Positions 52,664 to 61,625 of a stretch of DNA of 64,000 bases are shown here, piece by piece. Below the pieces are notes generated by a model. That model had not been told where the DNA came from. It saw only the letters and a list, made by a program, of their open reading frames with translations, and did no database searches. Where the stretch lies: NCBI GenBank assembly GCA_038206395.1, contig JBBRAX010000011.1, positions 1 to 64,000 of the forward strand. The letters run 5' to 3'. The DNA comes from JAGSPQ01 sp038206395 (lineage in GTDB: Bacteria > Myxococcota > Myxococcia > Myxococcales > Myxococcaceae). Position 1 is the first letter of the stretch. Each line of letters begins with the position of its first letter. The position numbers and the translations under genes are program-made.

Positions 52664-53862
52664 CGACCATGACCCCCAACGAACAGATCATCGAGCGGGC
52701 GAAGAAGCGCCTGTTGCAGAACTACAAGCAGCAGCCCATCGCGCTGGTGAAGGGCGAGGGTTGCTACGTCTGGGACGCCGACGGGAAGAAGTACCTCGAC
52801 CTGCTGGGAGGCATCGCCACCTGCGCGCTGGGCCATTGCCACCCCGAAGTGGTCGCCGCGGCAAAGAAGCAGATGGAAACGCTGTGGCACGTGTCGAACG
52901 TTTTCTACTCCGAGCCGCAGATCGCGCTCGCCGAACGGCTGACCGCTGCATCGGGCCTGCCGGGTGCGCGGGCGTTCTTCTGCAACTCGGGCGCTGAAGC
53001 GAATGAGGCGTTGATCAAGCTTGCCCGACGCGCGCAGGTCGACCGCGGCTATAAAGATCGCTTCGAGCTGCTGACCTTCGAGTCGTCCTTTCACGGCCGC
53101 ACGCTGGCGACGCTCACCGCCACCGCGCAGCCGAAGTACCAGGCCGGGTTCGAGCCGCTGCCGCAGGGCTTCCGCTACGTGCCGTACGGCGACCTCGACG
53201 CGGTGAGGAAGGCGATTGGGCCGAACACGGGCGCGATTCTGGTCGAGCCGATTCAGGGCGAGGGCGGGGTGCGGGTGGCTCCGGCCGGCTTCCTCAAGGG
53301 CCTTCGGGCGCTGTGCGACGAAAGGGGCCTGCTGCTGATGATCGACGAGGTGCAGACGGGCTTCGGGCGCACGGGCAAGACCTACGCCTTTCAGCACGAG
53401 GGCATCATCCCCGACGCCTTCTCGCTGGCGAAGTCGCTGGGCAACGGGCTGCCGATTGGCGCGATGGTGTGCACCGACGAAGCCTCGAAGGCGCTGCCTT
53501 CCGGCACCCATGGGTCGACCTTTGGCGGAAACCTGGTCGCGGCGGCGGCGGCGAACGTAGCCTTCGATCTCGCCTGCAGCGAGGCTGCGATGGCCGAGAC
53601 CGTGCGAAAGGCCGAGCAGATGTTCGGGCTCGCGAGGCAGGTGCAGGCACGCAACCCTGGCAAGGTGAAGGACGTGCGCGGCAAGGGCCTGTTGATGGGC
53701 ATCGAGATCGAAGGGGGCGCCGCCGACGTGGTCGCGCGCTGCCGTGCCAATGGGCTGCTGATCAACCTGGCGGGCGAGAAGACGGCGCGGTTCGCTCCTG
53801 CGTTGATCGCCACCGAAGCCCAGCTTGGCGAGGGATTGTCGCTGTTCGAGAGGTCGCTCTAG
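52660..53862 (+). CDS. argD: Class III aminotransferase, acetylornithine-type
   Basis: This protein has 400 residues from a GTG at 52660; an ATG at 52669 is an alternative. YLDLLGGIATCALGHCHPEV, FCNSGAEANEALIKLAR, FESSFHGRTLATLTAT, VEPIQGEGGVRV, LLMIDEVQTGFGRTG and the PLP lysine in SLAKSLGNGLPIGA are all present. The best match in pattern is acetylornithine or succinylornithine aminotransferase of arginine synthesis. Related ornithine or GABA substrates cannot be excluded. It overlaps hslU by 4 bp. Confidence 0.85.
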
Positions 53863-53876
53863 ACTGCTGACCATGG

Positions 53877-55097
53877 TTGGCAGTCGGGGGCGCTCTGTCG
53901 TCTGAAGTCATCAACGGGTTGGGCGCGAGGTCTGACTTCATCGCGGCCGTGCCGCAGGTGGACGTGCGACGGCTCGCGCTCTCGCCCGAGGAAACCCTGC
54001 TGTTCTCGCTCGTCGGCCGTGCCGCGCAGATCAGCGAAGTGATTGGCAAGAGCCACCTGGCCGAGCCCCGCGCGATTGCGGCGCTGCTGGCCCTGCGCGC
54101 CAAGGGAGCGATCGTCCCTGCCAGGATCCAGAAGGGCGTGGCTTCGACCTCGAACGCCGCGCTGGGCGAAGAGGTCGAGCTCGACGAGAAGCGCAAGATC
54201 GAGATCCTCGACTTCGAGGCCAAGCTGTCGACGTCGAACCATTTTCAGCTGCTGGGGGTGCCGAACCTGGCGAGCCCCGACGAGGCCCGGCGGGCGTTTC
54301 ACGAGCTGGCGCGGCGGTTCCACCCCGACCGCTTCTTCGGGAAGAACCTGGGCAGCTACCGCAGCCGCATCGAGAACATCTTTCGCAAGCTCACCGAGGC
54401 CAATGAGACCCTGGGGGACATCGCCCGTCGCACCGCGTACCTGGGCGCCCACCCCGAGCTGGTCGACATCCCCGCGATGCCGAGTGTCGACGCCGTCGCC
54501 CCCCGCACGCGCACGTCGGACGACGATCTGCGCGATGCCGAGCGGCGTTCGCGGCTCACCCGCCACCCCTACCTCGCGCGATCGGCCAAGGTCTCACACC
54601 TGATCAAGCGCGCGAAGGAGTCGCTGGCCAATGGTGAACCGTCGCTGGCCTTCAACGACCTGAACCTCGCGGCCCGGCTGGACGAGAAGAACGCCGAAGT
54701 GAAGACGCTGCTGATCGAGGTGCGAAAGAAGCACGACGCCAACCGGTCGGACGTCGAGTTCAAGAAGGGCAAGGAGCTGATGGAGGCCGGCGACAACCGG
54801 GGCGCGCTGTCGAGCTTCAAGTCGGCCGCCTCGATCGACGGGGCCACGCCCGCGGCGCACTACTACACCGCCCGGCTGGCGATGGTGACCGGCGGCGACC
54901 TGAAAGAGGCGAGCAGCCACGCCCAGAAGGCCGCCGAAGCCGAGCCGAAGAATGCCCAGTACCGCGAGGTGTACGCCCGGATTCTCGAGCAGGCGGGCAT
55001 GAAGGCGCTGGCGCGCAAGCAATTCGAAGAGCTTTTGAAGCTGGACCCCGAGAACGCTGAGGCGAAAAAGCAGCTCAAGCGCCGGTGGCCGTTCTAA
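53877..55097 (+). CDS. J-domain/TPR protein with N-terminal winged-helix-like domain
   Basis: This protein has 406 residues from a TTG at 53877; TAGACT at 53860-53865 is a possible -10 lying 11 nt before it. Residues about 30-80 (LSPEETLLFSLVGRAAQISEVIGKS...) look like a winged-helix regulatory domain. A J-domain (about 120-185) has NHFQLLGVPN and RRFHPDRF with HPD intact. C-terminal TPR helices (about 245-400) follow. It lies 12 bp upstream of an Hsp70 gene and is its probable co-chaperone. Confidence 0.8.
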   Translation: MAVGGALSSEVINGLGARSDFIAAVPQVDVRRLALSPEETLLFSLVGRAAQISEVIGKSHLAEPRAIAALLALRAKGAIVPARIQKGVASTSNAALGEEVELDEKRKIEILDFEAKLSTSNHFQLLGVPNLASPDEARRAFHELARRFHPDRFFGKNLGSYRSRIENIFRKLTEANETLGDIARRTAYLGAHPELVDIPAMPSVDAVAPRTRTSDDDLRDAERRSRLTRHPYLARSAKVSHLIKRAKESLANGEPSLAFNDLNLAARLDEKNAEVKTLLIEVRKKHDANRSDVEFKKGKELMEAGDNRGALSSFKSAASIDGATPAAHYYTARLAMVTGGDLKEASSHAQKAAEAEPKNAQYREVYARILEQAGMKALARKQFEELLKLDPENAEAKKQLKRRWPF

Positions 55098-55109
55098 CCT
55101 TGGAGCCAA

Positions 55110-56951
55110 ATGGCCGACCGTGAGCCCGTGATCGGGATCGACCTGGGCACCACCAACAGCGTGGTGGCCACGGTGCAGAGCAACCAACCCGTCGTGATCA
55201 GGAACCGAACGGGCTCGAACCTGACGCCATCGGTTTTGGCCGTCTCGAAGACGGGCAAGCGCCTCGTGGGGCAGATCGCCAAGCGCCAGGCGATCACCAA
55301 CCCCCAGGACACCATCTACGCGAGCAAGCGCCTGATCGGCCGGAAGTTCTCGAGCCAGCAGGTGCAGGAAGCGATGAAGGTGCTGTCGTACTCGGTGGTC
55401 TGCGGCGACCACGACGACATCAAGATTCGCATGGGCGGCAAAGACGTCTCGCTGCCCGAGCTCGCGGCGATGGTGCTGGCCGAGCTCAAGCTCGACGCGG
55501 AGGCGCACTTCGGCCAGCCGGTGACGAAGGCGGTCATCACGGTGCCGGCGTACTTCAACGATGGGCAGCGGCAGGCGACGAAGGACGCGGGGCGGATCGC
55601 GGGCCTCGAGGTGCTGCGCATCGTCAACGAGCCCACCGCGGCGGCGCTGGCGTACGGGTTCGGCAAGACCGTCAATGGGAAGATCGCGGTGTTCGACCTG
55701 GGCGGCGGCACTTTCGACATCTCGGTGCTCGAGATCGGCAACGGCGTCTTCGACGTGATCGCGACGGGCGGTGACACGTACCTGGGCGGCGAAGACTTCG
55801 ACAACCGGATCCTCGAGCACCTGGTCTACGGCTTCGCGAAGGAACACGGCGTCGACCTGCGCAAAGACCGCATGGCGCTGCAGCGGCTCAAAGACGCGGC
55901 CGAGAAGGCGAAGATCGAGCTGTCGAGCTCGAAGGAAGTGCAGGTGAACCTGCCCTTCATCTGCACGCCTCCGGGCGGCGGCACGGCGCTTCACCTGCAG
56001 AAGCCGCTGACCCGCGAGAAGCTCGAAGAGCTCTGCGCCGACCTGATCGAGAAGTGCATCGCGATGTGCGACCAGGTGCTTGGCGAGGCGAAGGTGAAGC
56101 CTGGCGACCTGAAGGAAATGGTGCTCGTCGGCGGCATGACCCGCATGCCGAAGGTCGTCGAGGCGGTGAAGAAGTACTTCAAGCGCGACCCGTGCAAAGG
56201 CGTGCACCCCGACGAAGTGGTCGCCCTGGGGGCGGCAGTTCAGGCGCACTCGCTGACCAGCGAAGAGTCGCAGGTGCTGCTGCTGGACGTGACGCCGCAG
56301 AGCCTGGGCGTGGCGATCGCGGGCGGGTACGTGCGCCGGCTGATTCCGAAGAACACGACGGTGCCGACGTCGACCACCGAAGTGTTCAACACGTCGAAGG
56401 ATGGCCAGACGACGGTGAAGATCATGGTCCTGCAGGGTGAGGTCGAGATCGCGCACCAGAACGAGCTGCTGGGCGAGTTCATTCTCACCGGGCTGCGCGA
56501 AGCGAAGCGCGGCGAGGTCGAGATCGAAGTCACCTTCGACATCAACTCGGAAGGCATCGTCTCGGTATCCGCGCGCGACAAGGAAACGGGTCAGCGGCAG
56601 TCGATCACCGTCACGGCCTCGGGCGGCCTGACGGAAGACGAGCTGCAGAAGATCATGGAAGAGCAGGGCGATTACCTGCTCGAGGCGAAGGTGTCGGAAG
56701 AGCTGAAGACGAAGCGGGGCGAGCTCGACGCGGTGCTCAAAGAGGTCTCGGGGCTGCTGCCGCAGGTGCAGAAGCTCACCGAGGGTTCGGAGTTCGGCGT
56801 CGATGCCGTGTCGAAGGCCGTCAAGTCGATCGAGGCGGCCCGCCGGTCTCTCGAGGTCGGCAGTCTGTCGACCGTCACCGAGTCGGTGGACACCTTGAAC
56901 CGCACCTTGAACCTCTTTCGCGGCGTGCTGCAGAGGATTGGGAATCGGTAG
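55110..56951 (+). CDS. dnaK: Hsp70 chaperone (DnaK paralogue)
   Basis: This 613-residue protein has phosphate loops GIDLGTTNSVVA and VFDLGGGTFDIS, NEPTAAALAYG, GGMTRMPKV, and a substrate-binding domain with DVTPQSLGVA. The C-terminal lid is short (about 95 residues) and ends in RGVLQRIGNR, without the acidic DDVVDAD-like tail of housekeeping DnaK. Together with a dedicated J-TPR gene upstream and a TPR/GTMQF-repeat gene 0 bp downstream, it looks like a specialised Hsp70 module. The main dnaK-dnaJ-grpE locus should be elsewhere. Confidence 0.92.
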   Translation: MADREPVIGIDLGTTNSVVATVQSNQPVVIRNRTGSNLTPSVLAVSKTGKRLVGQIAKRQAITNPQDTIYASKRLIGRKFSSQQVQEAMKVLSYSVVCGDHDDIKIRMGGKDVSLPELAAMVLAELKLDAEAHFGQPVTKAVITVPAYFNDGQRQATKDAGRIAGLEVLRIVNEPTAAALAYGFGKTVNGKIAVFDLGGGTFDISVLEIGNGVFDVIATGGDTYLGGEDFDNRILEHLVYGFAKEHGVDLRKDRMALQRLKDAAEKAKIELSSSKEVQVNLPFICTPPGGGTALHLQKPLTREKLEELCADLIEKCIAMCDQVLGEAKVKPGDLKEMVLVGGMTRMPKVVEAVKKYFKRDPCKGVHPDEVVALGAAVQAHSLTSEESQVLLLDVTPQSLGVAIAGGYVRRLIPKNTTVPTSTTEVFNTSKDGQTTVKIMVLQGEVEIAHQNELLGEFILTGLREAKRGEVEIEVTFDINSEGIVSVSARDKETGQRQSITVTASGGLTEDELQKIMEEQGDYLLEAKVSEELKTKRGELDAVLKEVSGLLPQVQKLTEGSEFGVDAVSKAVKSIEAARRSLEVGSLSTVTESVDTLNRTLNLFRGVLQRIGNR

Positions 56952-58490
56952 ATGAGCAACGCCCGCGCGACCCAGCTCGTCGAAGCCGGCGTGTGGCTCC
57001 GTCTGTCGGGAGACCACGAGGGCGCGCGGCGCCTTTTCCAGCAGGCGCTGAAGCTGGATCCGGCGAACGAAAAGGCGCGACAGCTGTTGGACAGCGAGCT
57101 CGGCCTTTTGACTCCCGCTGATCCCCCTCTTGCGGCGAAGGATCCTGAGCCCGAGCCGTCGAACCCGTTTGCCGCGCCGCCGACGACGACCGCGATGGAT
57201 CTCGATTGGGGCAGCGCGACGGGCTTTTCGCCCACGCCGATTCCCTTCATTCCTCCGCCCGAGGCGCGGCCGTCTGCTCCGACGCTTCCGAATGTGGAGG
57301 TGGTGGCTGCCGATGACTTCGAGCTGGATCTGCCGGTCGAGCTGGACATCGAGTCGGTGGCGCCAGAGGAAGAAGTGTCGGGCACGCTGGTGTTCGGCAA
57401 GGCCGCCGAGCCCGAGGCGACGTCTTCTTCCCCGACGATGATGTTCCAGCAAGGCCCCGCGCTGGTGCCGCAGTCCGAGGAAGTGCCGTGGAGGGCCAGC
57501 GAAGGCAGCACGATGCAGTTCGCCCGGCCGACGTCGGGCCCGATTTCCTCGCTGCAGCCGCAGTTCGAGCCCGACTCGGGAAGCGGCACGATGCAGTTCG
57601 CAAGGCCAGGACCCGGCGCCTCGTCGCAGCCGCAGTTCGAGCCCGACTCGGGAAGCGGCACGATGCAGTTCGCAAGGCCAGGACCTGAGGCCTCACCGCA
57701 GCCGCAGTTCGCGCCCGACTCGGGAAGCGGCACGATGCAGTTCGCCCGGCCGGACACGGGCAGCGGGACGATGCAGTTCACGCGGCCCAGTGCCGCTCAT
57801 ACCGAAGAGCCAAAGCCCAACAGCGGGACAATGCAGTTCCCCCGCCCGGCGGCCGAGCCGCTGGACATCTGGGACGACGCGCCGGTGCAGACGTCGTCGG
57901 CGTCGGCGATCTTCGCGATTCCCTCGATTCCGCCCGTGGGTGGGCCGCCGCCGTCTGAGCCGAGGTTCGCTCCGAATGCGACGAGCGCGTGGGATCACCG
58001 GTCGAACCCGGGGATCCAGATCATCGAGGCCGCTCCGGGGCTGGGCGCGGCGCTGGATCTGGTCACTGCCGATCGCCCGGTGGCCTCGCCCCCGATCGCC
58101 CGGGTGAACACCGACGAGGTGCGCACGCTGGTGCGCGGCGCGAAAGATCTGCTGAACCTCGACGATCACACTGGCGCTATCGATCTGATCCTCAAGGCGC
58201 AGGAACTCGCCCCCAACGATCCCGAAGTGCAGGCGCTTCGCACGCGCAGCGAGACGACGCTCGAGGCGATGTTCGAGTCGAAGCTGGGCAAGCTGTCGAA
58301 GGCGCCGCGGGTGAAGCTGAAGGACGACGAGATCATCTGGCTGAACCTCGACCACCGCGCGGGCTTCGTGCTCGCGCAGATTGACGGCCAGGTGACCTTC
58401 GAAGATCTGTTCTCGGTGTCGGGCATGTCGCGCCTCGACACCGCGCGGATCCTCGCTCAGCTGATCGAAGAAGGCGTGATCACCAGCTGA
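56952..58490 (+). CDS. TPR protein with tandem GTMQF repeats and C-terminal winged-helix-like domain
   Basis: This 512-residue protein is encoded directly after the Hsp70 stop. One TPR starts it (LSGDHEGARRLFQQALKLDPAN). A long Pro/Ser/Glu-rich disordered region follows (about 50-330). It holds SGTLVFGKA, PTMMFQQ and six GTMQF-[A/T/P]RP copies. A second TPR-like pair (about 380-440) comes next, and then LKDDEIIWLNLDHRAGFVLAQIDGQVTFEDLF, a winged-helix-like end. The same end-domain pattern occurs at the N-terminus of the J-TPR protein two genes upstream. The Thr in GTMQF could be phospho-sites read by FHA domains. No enzymatic function is seen. Confidence 0.7.
   Translation: MSNARATQLVEAGVWLRLSGDHEGARRLFQQALKLDPANEKARQLLDSELGLLTPADPPLAAKDPEPEPSNPFAAPPTTTAMDLDWGSATGFSPTPIPFIPPPEARPSAPTLPNVEVVAADDFELDLPVELDIESVAPEEEVSGTLVFGKAAEPEATSSSPTMMFQQGPALVPQSEEVPWRASEGSTMQFARPTSGPISSLQPQFEPDSGSGTMQFARPGPGASSQPQFEPDSGSGTMQFARPGPEASPQPQFAPDSGSGTMQFARPDTGSGTMQFTRPSAAHTEEPKPNSGTMQFPRPAAEPLDIWDDAPVQTSSASAIFAIPSIPPVGGPPPSEPRFAPNATSAWDHRSNPGIQIIEAAPGLGAALDLVTADRPVASPPIARVNTDEVRTLVRGAKDLLNLDDHTGAIDLILKAQELAPNDPEVQALRTRSETTLEAMFESKLGKLSKAPRVKLKDDEIIWLNLDHRAGFVLAQIDGQVTFEDLFSVSGMSRLDTARILAQLIEEGVITS
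57555..57780 (+). repeat. 72-bp (24-residue) tandem repeat encoding GTMQFARP units
   Basis: Near-identical copies start at 57555, 57627 and 57699 (period 72 bp). A shortened copy follows, with further isolated GTMQF units before and after. The unit reads PQFEPDSGSGTMQFARP plus a variable Gly/Ala/Ser tail. High nucleotide identity between copies implies recent expansion. Confidence 0.85.
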
Positions 58491-58494
58491 GCTT

Positions 58495-58980
58495 TCAGGT
58501 GTGCCGGATGACGGCGAGCCAGGTGCCGCGGACGACGAGCTTGCCGTGCTGGTTCTTCGACTCGGTGGTGAGCACGAGGAAGTCCTTTGAGACTTTGTCG
58601 TAGAGGTCGGTGATGACGCCCGTCGAGGTCATCACGTCACCCGGCTTGATCGGCTCGAAGAACTCGAACTCCTGTTCGCCGTGCACGAGCATCGCGAGGT
58701 TGATCTTGAGCTCGGGGTCGGTGACCGCCTGGCCGAAGGGCGCGATCGAGAACACGACCGCGAAGTTCGGCAGGCCAACGAGATCGCCGTAAGGGCCTTT
58801 CTTCGCAGCCTCGTCGTCGTGCAACAGCGGGTTCAACCCTTTCGGGGCGCCGGTGCCGGTGAACCCCATCGACGGAACGCCGCCCGAGATGGCGTAGGCG
58901 AACTCGCGAAGCTTCTCGGCGCCGACGACGTAGGTGGTTGGGCCGTATTTCTTGCCGATGTATTTCTTGTCGATGGGCAT
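58495..58980 (-). CDS. HadA-like MaoC-type dehydratase subunit (FAS1-type hotdog)
   Basis: This 161-residue protein matches the non-catalytic or substrate-binding partner of (3R)-hydroxyacyl-ACP dehydratases in layout: IGKKYGPTTYVVGAEKLREFAYAI, then GLPNFAVVFSI, and EFEFFEPIKPGDVMTSTGVI. The D-x4-H pair is absent, as in HadA/HadC. It starts immediately after the stop of the HadB-like gene, so they are probably a heterodimer. The converging GTMQF gene ends 4 bp away. Confidence 0.8.
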   Translation of the reverse strand: MPIDKKYIGKKYGPTTYVVGAEKLREFAYAISGGVPSMGFTGTGAPKGLNPLLHDDEAAKKGPYGDLVGLPNFAVVFSIAPFGQAVTDPELKINLAMLVHGEQEFEFFEPIKPGDVMTSTGVITDLYDKVSKDFLVLTTESKNQHGKLVVRGTWLAVIRHT

Positions 58981-59373
58981 CTAGACCTTCCCCTCGACGA
59001 TGGTGTGCTTCAGCACGTCTTCGCCGCGCTGGTTCTTCGCCGACAGCTCGGCGGTCAGGGTGCCGCCTTCGATCGCGGTCACCTTGCCGACGATGGTGAT
59101 CGTGTCTTCGATCATCACCGGGCGCGAGAAGCGCACCTTCACCTTCGACACCTTGCCCGGGTCGCCCAGGTAGTTGACGAAGCCTTCGACGGCCCAGCCC
59201 ATGGTGCACAGGCCCTGCAGAATGTTGCCGCCGAGGCCCGCGGCGCGGCCGGCGTCGGGGTCGATGTGAATGGGGTTGAAGTCGCCCGACGCAGCCGCGT
59301 AGTAGATCGGCCGGTACCGATCGCACTCGCGCACGTGGGTGAAGGTGTCTCCGACGCTGTAGCTCTTCGCCAT
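58981..59373 (-). CDS. HadB-like MaoC dehydratase, catalytic subunit
   Basis: This 130-residue hotdog protein has ASGDFNPIHIDPDAGRAAGLGGNILQGL, the R-hydratase motif with the catalytic Asp and His. It would dehydrate (3R)-hydroxyacyl-ACP or hydrate enoyl-CoA. Paired with the next gene it resembles mycobacterial HadAB, but the pathway (fatty acid elongation or a lipid of the developmental cycle) cannot be told. An acyl-reductase-like SDR gene lies 10 bp upstream. Confidence 0.85.
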   Translation of the reverse strand: MAKSYSVGDTFTHVRECDRYRPIYYAAASGDFNPIHIDPDAGRAAGLGGNILQGLCTMGWAVEGFVNYLGDPGKVSKVKVRFSRPVMIEDTITIVGKVTAIEGGTLTAELSAKNQRGEDVLKHTIVEGKV

Positions 59374-59383
59374 GCGGAAGCTT

Positions 59384-60493
59384 CTACGGCGTGCGAGCAG
59401 GCCGGTCCAACGGATCCTCGACCTCGCTGGCGGCTGTCTCTTTTCGCCGCTTGTACGACTCGCGCGCGAAGTCGACCAGCCTGTCGAGGTAGCTGGCCAG
59501 CGGAGGGCACCGCACCCCCGTACCGTCGAGCAGCTCGAGCGCGGCGTGGCAGTTGTAGAGCGCGAGGTGGTTCACGTAGTTGATCGCCGCCCGCTGCGGG
59601 CGGGCCAGCTTCTCGATGCCCGGCAGGCGCAGCACCACGTCGGCCGCTCGCGCCGAAAGGTTGAACCTTGGCAGCTTCTTCTTTGCCCTGGCCGCGATCA
59701 GCTCGTAGACGCGCCGGGCGCTCATCGGGTTCGGGTCGACGAGGTGGACGGTGCGGCCGACGGCCAGGGGGTTGCGCGACAGGCTCCACACGGCCTTCAC
59801 CACGAAGTCCACCGGCACCACGTTCAGGGGCGCGACGCCATTGCCCGGCAGCGGCAGCGGCACCACCAGCGGCGACAGCACCAGCAGCATGCCGATGTAA
59901 TAGGGCCCGTCGAAGCGGTCGATTTCGCCCGTCGCGCTGTCGCCGACCACGGTCGAAGGCCGGTAGATGGTGATCGGTAGGCTCTCGGCCGCGCGCTGCA
60001 CCAGCCGTTCGGCCTCGTACTTCGTCTCTTCGTACGCGTTGCGAAAGGTCTGGCCGGCCTCGAGCTCGTCTTCGGCGATGACGCCGACGCGATCGCCCGA
60101 CACGTAGCAGGTCGAGAAATGGTTGAAGCGCTCGAGCTTCTTGCAGTCGCGGCCGAGCTCGAGGACGTTGCGCGTGCCCTCGACGTTCACCTTCCGGGCG
60201 ATCTCGCGCGGCATGCCGAGGTACGAGATCGCGGCGAGGTGGAAGATCTGGGTCACCTCTTTGCACAGCCGCTGGTACTCGTCGCCGGCGAGCCCCAGGT
60301 GCATGTCGACGATGTCGCCGACGAGCAGCTCGACCGGAGCGCCCTTCAGCCGGTTCACGTACCCGTCGGCCTCGCGGTGGAACTTCGGTTGCACGAGCAG
60401 GAAGATCTTGCCCGTCGGGTCGGCCTCGGCGAGGTGCGCGACGAGCCGCTTGCCGATGAACCCGGGGTACCCCGTGACGAAGTAGGTCGCCAT
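59384..60493 (-). CDS. NAD(P)-dependent SDR, fatty-acyl-reductase-like (Male-sterility type)
   Basis: This 369-residue extended SDR has FVTGYPGFIGKRLVAHL at the N-terminus, HLAAISYLG, VNVEGTRNVLELG, FSTCYVSG, and YEETKYEAERLV with the Tyr/Lys pair. YRPSTVVGDS follows. The order of motifs matches the NAD-binding_4 group that includes acyl-CoA/ACP reductases and thioester reductases. With HadAB-like enzymes in the same operon, a role in making or reducing an acyl chain is plausible. The C-terminal basic tail is short. It abuts coaE with no gap. Confidence 0.75.
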   Translation of the reverse strand: MATYFVTGYPGFIGKRLVAHLAEADPTGKIFLLVQPKFHREADGYVNRLKGAPVELLVGDIVDMHLGLAGDEYQRLCKEVTQIFHLAAISYLGMPREIARKVNVEGTRNVLELGRDCKKLERFNHFSTCYVSGDRVGVIAEDELEAGQTFRNAYEETKYEAERLVQRAAESLPITIYRPSTVVGDSATGEIDRFDGPYYIGMLLVLSPLVVPLPLPGNGVAPLNVVPVDFVVKAVWSLSRNPLAVGRTVHLVDPNPMSARRVYELIAARAKKKLPRFNLSARAADVVLRLPGIEKLARPQRAAINYVNHLALYNCHAALELLDGTGVRCPPLASYLDRLVDFARESYKRRKETAASEVEDPLDRPARTP

Positions 60494-61096
60494 TTATGGC
60501 GCGGACCTTAGCGTTTCCCACAGCCGGTCGACCTGAAGCTGGGTCTGCGCCAGCGTGCCGCCGTTGTCGATGATCCAGGTGGCGAACTTCTTCTTCTCTT
60601 CCTGCGGCAGCTGCGAGGCGATGCGCGCCCTGGCCTGCTCGTCGGTGAGGCCGTCGCGGGCAATCAGCCGCTGCCGCTGCACGGCTTCCGGGGCGGTGAC
60701 GAGAATCACGCCTTCCATCGCCTCGTGAAGGCGGTTCTCGATCAGCAGCGGGGCGTCGTAGACGATCACGGGCGCCCCTTTTTCGATCAGCGCCTCGGTG
60801 CGGCTGAAGACCTCGGCCTGGATGCGCGGGTGGGTGATTGCGTTCAGGGCCTGGCGTTCGATCGGGTCGGAAAAAATGCGTTCGCCCAGGCGCGCGCGGT
60901 CGAGCGTGCCGTCAGGCCCGACGACGCCGGGAAAGCGGGCGGCCAGCTCGAGCAGGGCAGGCTGCCCTTTGGCGACGACCTCGCGGGCGATCTGATCGGC
61001 GTCCAGCAGCGCGGCCCCGTGGGCGACCAGCATCTTCGAGACGGTGCTCTTTCCCGTCGAGATCGAGCCGGTGAGGCCGACGAAGCGGGACGCCAC
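60494..61096 (-). CDS. coaE: Dephospho-CoA kinase
   Basis: This protein has 200 residues from a GTG at 61096 and carries out the last step of CoA synthesis. The P-loop is VGLTGSISTGKSTVSKML, followed by LLDADQIAREVV and the CoA-binding RQRLIARDGLTDEQARARI. The family usually has GxIGSGKS; here the Ile-Ser-Thr variant is seen. The length is normal. The GTG overlaps the upstream TAG. It is the only enzyme in this operon with an assured function, and its product would feed the acyl chemistry downstream. Confidence 0.93.
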   Translation of the reverse strand: MASRFVGLTGSISTGKSTVSKMLVAHGAALLDADQIAREVVAKGQPALLELAARFPGVVGPDGTLDRARLGERIFSDPIERQALNAITHPRIQAEVFSRTEALIEKGAPVIVYDAPLLIENRLHEAMEGVILVTAPEAVQRQRLIARDGLTDEQARARIASQLPQEEKKKFATWIIDNGGTLAQTQLQVDRLWETLRSAP

Positions 61097-61551
61097 TACT
61101 TCTTGACCGGCAGGAACGCGAAAGACTGAACCGTCTTGCCGTCTTCGCGGAAGAAGATCGCCAGGCCGAGCCGGCTGTAGAGGAAGTACGCCGGCTTCTT
61201 GTCCTGGGTGCGCTTCAGGTAGCAGCCGTCTTGCTCGCCAGGGGAACACTGGGCGCCGTAGCTCTTCTCGATCGCGTCCTGGTCGATGATCGGCTCGGGG
61301 AAGACGTCGATGCGGTCGACCACGCCCGAGGCTTTCTCGATGCGGAACTGCGACTGCACCGTGCCGCGAATCGCCTTGTCCTTCAGGTAGGTGAGCACCT
61401 CGTGGCTGCCAGCGGTCGTCACCTTCGATGGCTCGCCGAACTTCTTCACCACGTCGGCCCTGCCGCTGCTGCCGGGGTCGATGCCATTCCACGGCTTGGC
61501 AAACGCGGCGGTGGCAGTCAGAAGCACGAGGCTGAGAATCGACGAACGCAT
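61096..61551 (-). CDS. Small exported protein of unknown function
   Basis: This 151-residue protein has a signal peptide (MRSSILSLVLLTATAAFA). The mature part begins WNGIDPGSSGRADVVKKFGEPSKV, reminiscent of the BamE/OmlA-type fold opening. Two further cysteines (CSPGEQDGCY) could form a disulfide. It is probably periplasmic. It leads the coaE operon. A possible minus-strand -10 (CATGAT) ends 9 nt before its ATG. Confidence 0.65.
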   Translation of the reverse strand: MRSSILSLVLLTATAAFAKPWNGIDPGSSGRADVVKKFGEPSKVTTAGSHEVLTYLKDKAIRGTVQSQFRIEKASGVVDRIDVFPEPIIDQDAIEKSYGAQCSPGEQDGCYLKRTQDKKPAYFLYSRLGLAIFFREDGKTVQSFAFLPVKK

Positions 61552-61625
61552 GCAGCTGGCATCATGGCACGCCGCTCAAAAATTCCACCCGTGCTTGCAA
61601 CGGAAGCGTGCTACCTCGATGGGCG

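Noticed and set aside
54594..57452. Very long open frame (about 950 codons) on the minus strand across the J-TPR, Hsp70 and GTMQF genes
   Set aside because: It is the antisense shadow of three well-supported genes; stops are rare because of high third-position GC. The translation is low-complexity His/Arg/Leu without domains.
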